This document shows, piece by piece, positions 1 through 5,577 of a stretch of DNA of 6,306 nucleotides; positions within the stretch are counted from its first letter, which is position 1, and each line of letters begins with the position of its first letter. The stretch comes from Deltaproteobacteria bacterium (GTDB lineage Bacteria; Desulfobacterota; Desulfobacteria; Desulfobacterales; SURF-15). The notes under the pieces are model-generated. The model was not told the DNA's origin, searched no databases, and worked only from the letters and a program-made list of their open reading frames with translations. The DNA is taken from NCBI GenBank assembly GCA_024644775.1, contig JAHEHB010000329.1:1-6306 (forward strand), read 5' to 3'. Made by a program: the position numbers and the translations under genes.

Positions 1-345
1 GATCTGGTGAATCCCAGCTATGGACCAGCCATATGCCATTTCAATATCCCGCCCGTGACCGCTTGAATAAACAAGCGCCAGTCGGGGGCTGAGCAATGAA
101 GGGGGGAGATCGATTCCAAGGGAATGGACCAACTCCCCCTTGTTGCTTACAGAGGCCAGGTGGCCCGTCGAACTCAGGGTTAATGGGCCGGTAATTGGGC
201 TTGATAGTGAATTGGGTACCACACCATTTCCCAGTGTCGCTTCCACCCCATCTATCACCAAACCGTCACTGACCCCGAATACTTGGGTCGAACTTAAAAA
301 CGTGCATAGTAACGCCACCAAAACGGTTTTAAGAACAGTATTCAT
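1..345 (-). CDS. SpvB/Tc-toxin/Rhs-type secreted protein, N-terminal part (cut by left edge)
   Basis: The minus strand is open from an ATG at 345-343 to the window edge, 115 codons with no stop; AAGGAG at 360-355 lies 9 bases ahead of the start. Residues 1-24 (MNTVLKTVLVALLCTFLSS, then TQVFG) look like a Sec signal peptide. Residues about 54-112 match the start of the SpvB / TcaC-TcdB N-terminal domain: a 'G...VSNKGELVHSLGIDLPP' stretch, then P87-R-L-A-L-V-Y-S-S-G96 and Y105-G-W-S-I109, the family's 'P.LsLsYsSg..GNg.lG.GWsl' signature. In this family the domain opens very large secreted proteins with beta-propeller and often YD/Rhs repeats, including Tc toxin B components and polymorphic toxins. 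The rest is beyond the edge, so toxin, adhesin or shell-forming role cannot be told apart. The gene is divergent from the sulfatase and need not be functionally linked. Family call is firm; exact function unknown. Confidence 0.8.
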   Translation of the reverse strand, partial: MNTVLKTVLVALLCTFLSSTQVFGVSDGLVIDGVEATLGNGVVPNSLSSPITGPLTLSSTGHLASVSNKGELVHSLGIDLPPSLLSPRLALVYSSGHGRDIEMAYGWSIAGIHQI

Positions 346-354
346 AGTAAGCTA

Positions 355-360
355 CTCCTT
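355..360 (-). promoter_or_regulatory. Ribosome binding site of the SpvB-like gene
   Basis: The minus strand reads AAGGAG, 9 bases before the ATG at 345. It fixes the start of this edge-truncated gene and argues against the plus-strand frame at 140-385, which overlaps it. Confidence 0.7.
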
Positions 361-426
361 CACGAAGCTATTGGTTCTTTTATAGGTCTATATCTTCGCG
401 TTTTGCTACAAAAATAGATTATCATC

Positions 427-438
427 GTGAATCTTCAC
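427..438. promoter_or_regulatory. Small dyad GTGAA-tc-TTCAC, possible operator
   Basis: A 5-bp inverted repeat with a 2-base spacer lies just downstream of the candidate minus-strand -10 box, where a repressor could bind. It resembles a CRP half-site pair (GTGA/TCAC), but the spacer between those cores is 4 bases rather than the usual 6, so it is not called a CRP site. A dyad this short may be chance. Confidence 0.2.
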
Positions 439-448
439 ACTTAAAAAA

Positions 449-476
449 ATGTTATGCATTATCGTTACAGTGTCAA
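449..476 (-). promoter_or_regulatory. Candidate sigma70-type promoter for the SpvB-like gene
   Basis: On the minus strand a perfect TTGACA (476-471) is followed after 16 bases by TAACAT (454-449), 4 of 6 matches to TATAAT. Transcription would begin near 442, giving an untranslated leader of about 95 bases before the ATG at 345. It faces away from the sulfatase promoter at 527-553. Confidence 0.45.
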
Positions 477-526
477 ACCTGAATCTGATTGAATAACCGT
501 ATAAAGTCAGAGCCGTTATTCATAAG

Positions 527-553
527 TTGACAATTATCAGGGCAACGTATAGT
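527..553 (+). promoter_or_regulatory. Candidate sigma70-type promoter for the sulfatase gene
   Basis: A perfect TTGACA (527-532) is followed by TATAGT (548-553), 5 of 6 matches to TATAAT. The spacer is 15 bases, shorter than the ideal 17. The leader to the ATG at 595 would be about 35 bases and contains the GGAGGT ribosome site at 580-585. Confidence 0.45.
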
Positions 554-594
554 AAATTTTAAAACAAAATAAGATAACCGGAGGTATTGTCGCT

Positions 595-2064
595 ATGGCT
601 CAACCGGAACCTGTCAACATTTTGTGGATCTGCACGGATCAGCAGCGGTTCGATACCATCCGAAGTTTAGGGAACACAGACATCCGTACCCCCAATATCG
701 ATCGGCTCGTTGAAGATGGGGTAACCTTTACCCACGCTTTTTGCCAGAATCCGGTCTGTTCTCCCAGCCGGGCCTGTTTCCTTACCGGGCGGTACCCACG
801 CACCACCCGTCTGCGTCAAAACGGTACCAAAATCCCCGATGATGAACGGTTGGTAACCAGGATGATGGCGGATTCCGGCTATACATGCGGGTTGGCCGGA
901 AAACTGCATATAGCCCCCTGCGACGGACGCATGGAAGAGCGTATCAACGACGGTTATCATGAATTTCACTGGAGCCATGGTCCTTGGCCTAAGTGGGAGG
1001 AGAACGACTATATCCGGTGGGTGAATAAAAAGGGCAAACCCTGGGAGGCGATCTACCCGATTCCGCCCCATGTGGCCAACCAGCTGGGACCCAAGGGGTT
1101 TGCTCCAAATGGAAAACTCGCCTGGGCCGGTATGCCGAAAGAACTCCATCAGTCCTATTGGTGCGCAGAAAAGGCCATCGAGTTTATTCATAAACACCGG
1201 GGGAGGCCCTGGTTGTTTTGTGTCAACCCCTTTGATCCGCATAATCCATTTGACCCGCCGAAAGAATTTCTGGATCTTTATGATCCTGACCAACTCCCCT
1301 CCCCGCGTTTTATCGAAGGAGAGTTGGAGGACAAACCGATCTTCCAAACAATCGATCACAACGGCGCTAGCGGGGGTAGGGGGATCTCCTTTAAAAACAC
1401 GTCCGATCGGCAGCATCGCGAAGTTATTGCGGCCTATTATGCCATGATCGAAAACGTGGATTACAATGTGGGGCGGATGATTGACGCCCTGGAGGAAACA
1501 GGACAACGGGAAAACACGCTGATCCTATATATGAGCGATCATGGAGAAATGCTGGGCGATCATGGAATTTTTTTAAAAGGACCGTTTTTATACGATGAGG
1601 CGGTTCGCGTTCCCCTTATCCTATCTTGCCCGTCCTTTATTGAGTCCGGTCTAAAAAGTGATGCCCTCGTCGAACTGGTCGATGTGGCACCCACACTTCT
1701 TGATCTTTGCCGTATGCCCATTCCCCGGCGAATGCAGGGCCAATCCTTTCTGGATATTTGTTTGGGCAAGGCAGATCCCAGCGAACACAAATCATATGTG
1801 TATGCGGAATACTACAACTCTCTTGTCAATCATCGTGATCCGGTACCCTACCTGACCATGATTCGAGACAAACAATTTAAGATCGTTGCATATAGCGGTA
1901 TGGATTCGGGCGAACTCTACGAACTTCAAAAAGATCCCGGAGAATTAAAAAATTTGTGGAATAACCCCGAGTATTCGGAGAATCGATACGAATATCTGAA
2001 AAAATGTCTGGATGCCAGCGTGTTTACCGCAGACCCGCTGCCGGAAAGAGTCGGGGAGTATTAA
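595..2064 (+). CDS. Cytoplasmic Cys-type sulfatase (alkaline phosphatase superfamily, S1-type)
   Basis: Encodes 489 residues; ATG preceded by GGAGGT (580-585) with 9 bases spacing. It should hydrolyse a sulfate ester to an alcohol plus sulfate. The formylglycine signature is intact: C55-S-P-S-R59, followed by L-T-G-R at 63-66. Metal-site residues are visible: D15-Q16 in the N-terminal 'CTDQQRFD' and D315-H316 in 'SDHGEMLGDHG'. K103 and H105 (AGKLH), H216 (DPHNPF) and K328 (LKGPF) fit the usual active-site lysines and histidines. The C-terminal 'GELYELQKDPGELKNLW' is the typical closing motif of the family. The start leads directly into the first core strand (VNILWICTDQQ), so there is no signal peptide, unlike most polysaccharide sulfatases, and the enzyme should act in the cytoplasm on an imported substrate. 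A Trp-rich insert (about 124-150) may shape specificity. Substrate unknown; phosphonate or phosphodiester monoester hydrolases share this fold and motif and remain an alternative. Cys55 would need a formylglycine-generating enzyme or anSME, not present here. Confidence 0.92.
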   Translation: MAQPEPVNILWICTDQQRFDTIRSLGNTDIRTPNIDRLVEDGVTFTHAFCQNPVCSPSRACFLTGRYPRTTRLRQNGTKIPDDERLVTRMMADSGYTCGLAGKLHIAPCDGRMEERINDGYHEFHWSHGPWPKWEENDYIRWVNKKGKPWEAIYPIPPHVANQLGPKGFAPNGKLAWAGMPKELHQSYWCAEKAIEFIHKHRGRPWLFCVNPFDPHNPFDPPKEFLDLYDPDQLPSPRFIEGELEDKPIFQTIDHNGASGGRGISFKNTSDRQHREVIAAYYAMIENVDYNVGRMIDALEETGQRENTLILYMSDHGEMLGDHGIFLKGPFLYDEAVRVPLILSCPSFIESGLKSDALVELVDVAPTLLDLCRMPIPRRMQGQSFLDICLGKADPSEHKSYVYAEYYNSLVNHRDPVPYLTMIRDKQFKIVAYSGMDSGELYELQKDPGELKNLWNNPEYSENRYEYLKKCLDASVFTADPLPERVGEY

Positions 2065-2081
2065 CGCCAATTCCCAAAAAT

Positions 2082-2210
2082 TAATTCCGGTTTGCATTCA
2101 AGATGATACCAAGGCTCTAAGGAGAAGGCGACGCAGACATACGTAGTTAGTACTTCGAGGAGCCGGCGACGCAGCCAACGCAGGTAGCGCTTGGATGCGA
2201 ATTGGAATAA
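2082..2210 (+). repeat. Palindromic intergenic element with 19-bp G-U-tolerant stem
   Basis: Arms at 2084-2102 and 2190-2208 pair along all 19 positions as plus-strand RNA: 15 Watson-Crick pairs and 4 G-U pairs (2089/2203, 2090/2202, 2093/2199, 2098/2194). After a small internal loop, UACC (2107-2110) can pair with GGUA (2183-2186), and GGCUC (2113-2117) with GAGCC (2160-2164). In the minus-strand transcript the four wobbles become A-C mismatches, so the structure favours sense RNA. There is no following U-run, so it is not a standard terminator. It fills most of the spacer between the sulfatase and the binding-protein gene. It may be a dispersed MITE- or REP-like element; repetition elsewhere cannot be seen from this window. 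Confidence 0.7.
2121..2195 (+). repeat. Diverged tandem duplication (about 38 bases x 2) inside the palindromic element
   Basis: Unit 1 (2121-2158) and unit 2 (2159-2195) each begin GGAG-NN-GGCGACGCAG, with AA in the first and CC in the second. The remainder aligns at about 16 of 21 positions with a single one-base gap, so overall similarity is about 80 percent. The unit length is not a multiple of three, and the segment contains no credible gene. Confidence 0.65.
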
Positions 2211-2257
2211 CAACCACAATGGAATCCACTAACTATTACCACTAAAGGAGGTAAAAA

Positions 2258-3586
2258 ATGAGATACAAGATTTTTACGATTTGTTTGGTACTTCTTTTGG
2301 GATTTTCTTCCGCAGCCTTTGCGATTGGTGTCAAAGAGGCCAGCATCGATTGGAAACAGTTCGCCGGGACCAAACTCAACATCATGGGGCTGAATGTCCC
2401 TTACATTAATGGTCTTAAACCATTTCTTCTCGAGTTTGAAAAACTAACGGGGATGGAGCTGACTATGGAAAGTGGTGCTGAGCGGGTGAGCCGTAAACGG
2501 ACTCAACTGGAGATGGCGGCCCAGACCGGAAGCTACGATGTGGTTTATTATGTGGTGATGGACTCCATTCCCTGGATTGAAGCCGGATGGGTCGTACCCG
2601 TCGATGAGTTTGTCAAGGATAAGACGATTACCGATCCCCAACTACTGGCGCTGGATGACTTTTCCAAAGCCCCCATGTTTGAAGTGATGTGGAAAGGGAA
2701 ACTTTTTAGCCTTCCGGCGTTTTCTGCCACAGTGGCTTATTACTACCGGAAAGATGTATTTGAAAAGTTCGGGATCAAGAAGGTACCAGAGACCATCGAT
2801 GAGTTTGTGAATGTGGCTAGCAAGATTCATACAAAAAAACTCCCGGCGGTGGCCTTAAGGGGGCTGACTGGAATCAACCTGTGGCATGCTATCATCTTTA
2901 TCAGAGGCATGGGCGGTAAATTTTACAAAGATTATCCCAACGACATGCACCCCACGATCAATACACCGGAATTTATAAGGGGTGTGCAGGTTTTTGGGGA
3001 CCTTTGCAGTAATTATGGATTTCCCGGAATCGCCTCTGCAAATTGGAATGAGGTCGTTATTGCCATGCAGCAAGGTAGGGCCGCCATGGCCATTGAAGGG
3101 GCTCCTCTAGCCGGACAAATACTCGATCCGAAGCGATCAAAGGTTGTTGGAAAACTCGGTTTTGCCACTGTTCCAAAAGGACCTGCCGGTCGATTTCCGT
3201 CTCATACCGCCCACGGGATGCTTATTCCGAAAGCCGCCAAGAACCAAAAGGCTGCCTGGTTGTTTATTCAGTGGGCAACCAGCACCGAGATCCAGAAGAA
3301 GGTCGCACTGAGCTCAAGGCATCTTGCCGTGACGCGTAATTCGGTGTGGACCGATCCGGAATTCATTTCTAAGTGGGATTTAGGCGGCGGTTTTTTGGAA
3401 GTCTTTCAGAAACATCTGAATTCCAATACACCGTTTCATCCGTACAGCAAAGTCTATCCACAGGTCCGCGAACGGGTGGGTCAGGCGGTCAATGAAGTCA
3501 TTGTCAGGGCGAAAACAGCCGAAAAAGCTTGTATGGAAGCGCAGAAGGATGTGGATAATCTCATGAAAAAAGGCGGGTTCTATTAA
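2258..3586 (+). CDS. ABC transporter substrate-binding protein, family 1 (UgpB/MalE type)
   Basis: Encodes 442 residues; ATG preceded by AAAGGAGGT (2244-2252), a very strong ribosome site. Residues 1-22 are a Sec signal peptide with a hydrophobic core (about 8-16) and AFA cleavage site after A22; there is no lipobox cysteine, so a free periplasmic protein in a Gram-negative cell is expected. The mature part shows family 1 (COG1653) features: an N-terminal strand leading to 'FLLEFEKLTGMEL' (57-69), 'GSYDVVYYV' (91-99), 'AGWVVPVDEFV' (109-119), and 'FSLPAFSATVAYYYRKDVF' (150-168) followed by a 'VPETIDEF' segment (176-183). The length is normal. It captures the solute and hands it to the two permeases downstream. 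The family suggests a sugar, polyol, glycerophosphodiester or derivative; the neighbouring sulfatase makes a sulfated ligand plausible, but no residue here proves that. Confidence 0.92.
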   Translation: MRYKIFTICLVLLLGFSSAAFAIGVKEASIDWKQFAGTKLNIMGLNVPYINGLKPFLLEFEKLTGMELTMESGAERVSRKRTQLEMAAQTGSYDVVYYVVMDSIPWIEAGWVVPVDEFVKDKTITDPQLLALDDFSKAPMFEVMWKGKLFSLPAFSATVAYYYRKDVFEKFGIKKVPETIDEFVNVASKIHTKKLPAVALRGLTGINLWHAIIFIRGMGGKFYKDYPNDMHPTINTPEFIRGVQVFGDLCSNYGFPGIASANWNEVVIAMQQGRAAMAIEGAPLAGQILDPKRSKVVGKLGFATVPKGPAGRFPSHTAHGMLIPKAAKNQKAAWLFIQWATSTEIQKKVALSSRHLAVTRNSVWTDPEFISKWDLGGGFLEVFQKHLNSNTPFHPYSKVYPQVRERVGQAVNEVIVRAKTAEKACMEAQKDVDNLMKKGGFY

Positions 3587-3666
3587 GAGAAGCGGAGAAT
3601 CGGAGATGAGGAGAAGCGGAGACTCGATATTTCTCCGGATTACCGTTTCACCGAATCTCCGGTTCA
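3587..3666 (+). repeat. Purine-rich 12-base repeats folding into nested hairpins
   Basis: Immediately after the binding-protein stop, GAGAAGCGGAGA occurs twice exactly (3587-3598 and 3611-3622, 24 bases apart), with a further CGGAGA at 3601-3606. Complementary TCTCCG copies follow. As RNA, 3597-3607 can pair with 3655-3665 over 11 bp (one U-G), enclosing a second hairpin of 3617-3622 with 3632-3637 around a 9-base loop. A further imperfect direct repeat (3635-3650 and 3651-3666, 12 of 16 identical) makes up the right side. No U-run follows, so this is not a classical terminator. Between a binding-protein gene and its permeases, such a structure could protect the upstream mRNA end or reduce downstream expression. 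Confidence 0.6.
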
Positions 3667-3727
3667 CTCGTTTAAAGCTTGTCATTTAGTATCATATTTC
3701 TTCTCACAATATGCACAAAAGAATCGT

Positions 3728-3733
3728 TAAGGA
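3728..3733 (+). promoter_or_regulatory. Ribosome binding site that decides the first permease start
   Basis: TAAGGA lies 5 bases before GTG 3739 and 11 before the in-frame GTG 3745. The longer in-frame candidate, TTG at 3679, has no purine-rich site ahead of it. Confidence 0.5.
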
Positions 3734-3738
3734 ACTTC

Positions 3739-4629
3739 GTGTTCGTGCCTGCGGAAAAAACGAAATATCAGCGTTTTGTTGACGGATACTGGCTCTACAT
3801 CCTCCCTCTGGTAGTGGTTCTTTTCATTTTAACCGTCGGGCCGACCCTTTTTATGTTTTTCCTCAGTTTTCGGTCCTGGGTGATCACATTACCCGGCACC
3901 AACGTGTTTGTAGGACTGGAAAATTTTTTTCGGATGGCACAGGACCCCCGATTTTGGAATTCTGTAAAGGTTTCCATTTATCTGGCGGGCACGCCGATTG
4001 TTATCCAATTGATTCTGGGAATGGCGCTGGCCTTGGCGCTTCATACCAACCTCAAAGGATTCGGCATGTGCAAGGTTCTGTATGTTTCCCCCATGATTAT
4101 TCCGCCGGTTGTCGTCGGGCTCATATGGAAGATCATGTTCATTCCGGAAGTGGGTAGCTTTAATTATTTCCTTGAGCTCATCGGTATCGAAGGACCGGAT
4201 TGGCTGAACCGAACCGATACGGCGGTTTGGGCCATCATCATCGCAGCAGTATGGGAATGGACACCGTTTGTCACCATTACGATTCTCGCCGGGTTGGAAT
4301 CGCTGCCGCCGGAACCTTTTGAGGCCGCCAAAATCGATGGTGCTTCCGGGATGAAGACGTTTTGGTTTATTACACTGCCGATGCTGCTTCCGATCCTGGC
4401 GGTGGTTATTTTGTTTAGGATCATTGAAAGTTTGGGGGTATTGCCGCTGATTTTTATGATGACCGACGGGGGGCCGGCCACAGCCACGGAAACCATCAAC
4501 TATTACGCGTTCAAAATGTTTAACCACTATGAGATCAGCTATTCTTCATCGATTATTGTAGTGATATTTTTTACCATTCTTGCTTTAAGCTGGTATTTTA
4601 TGAAGGTCGCAACAAGGGTCAGAAAATGA
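3739..4629 (+). CDS. ABC transporter permease, UgpA/MalF type (CUT1)
   Basis: Encodes about 296 residues from GTG 3739. GTG 3745 is nearly as good; the frame is also open back to a TTG at 3679, which would add 20 residues but lacks a ribosome site and lies just after the hairpin region. The length then fits the UgpA family (about 290-300). Six membrane segments can be seen at roughly 18-42, 78-102, 113-135, 162-186, 210-232 and 268-290. The cytoplasmic EAA loop that docks on the ATPase is clear: 'EAAKIDGA' from residue 195, followed by 'FWFITLP'. 'DGGPATATETINYYAFK' before the last segment is also typical of this subfamily. It forms the inner-membrane channel with the next gene, whose ATG overlaps this stop by 4 bases, so the pair is probably translationally coupled. 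The 152-base gap to the binding-protein gene contains repeats. Confidence 0.92.
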   Translation: MFVPAEKTKYQRFVDGYWLYILPLVVVLFILTVGPTLFMFFLSFRSWVITLPGTNVFVGLENFFRMAQDPRFWNSVKVSIYLAGTPIVIQLILGMALALALHTNLKGFGMCKVLYVSPMIIPPVVVGLIWKIMFIPEVGSFNYFLELIGIEGPDWLNRTDTAVWAIIIAAVWEWTPFVTITILAGLESLPPEPFEAAKIDGASGMKTFWFITLPMLLPILAVVILFRIIESLGVLPLIFMMTDGGPATATETINYYAFKMFNHYEISYSSSIIVVIFFTILALSWYFMKVATRVRK

Positions 4630-5462
4630 AAACCCATTTATTTTCAAAGAAAAATTTAACGACGTCGTTTAACTACGTTTTTGTCTATGGATTTCTATCC
4701 ATAACGCTTTATCCGCTGTTGTGGATGTTTTTACTGTCTTTGAAAACTCCGCTTCAGGCATTTGAATACCCTCCCTTGCTCATTTTTAAACCGACTTTTG
4801 AAAACTACATAGAGCTGTTTTTTAATACTGACTTTAACCAGTATTTCTTAAACAGTGTCATTGTCAGTTTCTGGGTGATTATGTTCTCCTTTACCATCGG
4901 CGTTCCTGCCGCGTACGGGCTTTCTCGCACCCGATCGAAAATGGACCGAACCACATCCATCTGGATATTGATGACCCGCATGATTCCCAGAATCAGCTTT
5001 GTGGTTCCCTTCTTTGTGGTCTATGTCAACCTGAAGATGGTCGATACGAAGATCGGTCTGGTTATTGCCTACCTGACCTTTACCCTGGCGTTTGTCGTCT
5101 GGATGATGCGATCGTTTTTCGATGAAATTCCTGTGGAACTGGAGGAGGCGGCCAGAATCGATGGCTGCAGCAATTTCCAAACCTTTTTGCGGATTGTGTT
5201 GCCACTTTCCGGTCCAGGAATAACGGCAACCGCGATACTTACGTTTATTATGAGCTGGAACGAATTCTTATGGGCACTGGTGCTCACCAGAACCAAAGCC
5301 GGGACTACCCCTATCGCCATTGTGAATTTTATCGCTTATGAGGGTGCCGAATGGGGGAAAATCGCTGCCGGCGGTACCATTGTTATCCTGCCTGTTTTAG
5401 CCTTCTCTTTTGTTGTCAGTAAATATATGGGTAAAGGATTGGTGAGAGGTGCACTCAAATAA
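4626..5462 (+). CDS. ABC transporter permease, UgpE/MalG type (CUT1)
   Basis: Encodes 278 residues, the usual length for the UgpE/MalG subfamily. The ATG sits in the ATGA overlap (4626-4629) with the upstream permease. Six membrane segments are seen at about 17-38, 75-98, 112-135, 143-163, 190-214 and 245-266. The EAA loop is 'EEAARIDGC' at 173-181 followed by 'FLRIVLPLSGPG'. 'YPLLWMFLLSLK' (29-40) and the C-terminal 'KGLVRGALK' are family hallmarks. It pairs with the upstream protein to form the membrane pore. No ATP-binding subunit (UgpC/MalK type) follows: the next gene is a TRAP binding protein, so the ATPase must be coded elsewhere, or one shared ATPase serves several importers, as is known for some CUT1 systems. 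Confidence 0.93.
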   Translation: MKTHLFSKKNLTTSFNYVFVYGFLSITLYPLLWMFLLSLKTPLQAFEYPPLLIFKPTFENYIELFFNTDFNQYFLNSVIVSFWVIMFSFTIGVPAAYGLSRTRSKMDRTTSIWILMTRMIPRISFVVPFFVVYVNLKMVDTKIGLVIAYLTFTLAFVVWMMRSFFDEIPVELEEAARIDGCSNFQTFLRIVLPLSGPGITATAILTFIMSWNEFLWALVLTRTKAGTTPIAIVNFIAYEGAEWGKIAAGGTIVILPVLAFSFVVSKYMGKGLVRGALK

Positions 5463-5487
5463 AGAGAATTAATAACCAAAATATTAT

Positions 5488-5515
5488 TTGACAAAAATTA
5501 TAGCGTCAATTAACT
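5488..5515 (+). promoter_or_regulatory. Weak candidate promoter or operator upstream of the TRAP gene
   Basis: A perfect TTGACA (5488-5493) lies in the AT-rich 115-base spacer, but the best -10 at 16 bases is TTAACT (5510-5515), only 3 of 6 matches. TTGAC at 5488-5492 also forms a dyad with GTCAA at 5505-5509 (12-base spacer), which could be a regulator site overlapping the promoter. No clear terminator is seen after the permease stop, so read-through from the ABC genes is also possible. Confidence 0.3.
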
Positions 5516-5577
5516 GAATTTCTAAATGGTTCGCAAAGCGTTTTATCAAAATTTATTAACAAAAAAGGGGGCGAGCA

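Noticed and set aside
140..385. 81-codon plus-strand frame at the left end
   Set aside because: It overlaps the SpvB-like gene antisense; that gene has a ribosome site, signal peptide and family signature, while this frame has none.
420..442. CRP/FNR-type binding site around GTGAATCTTCAC
   Set aside because: The GTGA and TCAC cores are 4 bases apart instead of 6, and the outer bases do not match; kept only as a low-confidence dyad.
667..1506. 279-codon open frame on the minus strand
   Set aside because: It lies wholly inside the sulfatase gene on the other strand, has no recognisable domain, and is explained by the coding constraints of the real gene.
2065..2257. Rho-independent terminator after the sulfatase
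   Set aside because: The large stem is present but no U-run follows 2208; the downstream sequence is AACAACCACAATGG. Better treated as a palindromic repeat.
3587..3738. Small CRISPR-like or minisatellite array
   Set aside because: Only two exact 12-base copies, no unique spacers of regular length, and the complementary copies explain it better as hairpins.
3889..4527. 212-codon open frame on the minus strand
   Set aside because: Antisense to the first permease; its composition (rich in R, N, Q, H and P) is the complement of hydrophobic membrane codons and shows no family motif.
5517..5545. Terminator hairpin CGC-aaa-GCG-TTTT near 5532-5544 after the second permease
   Set aside because: The stem is only 3 bp, too weak for a terminator.
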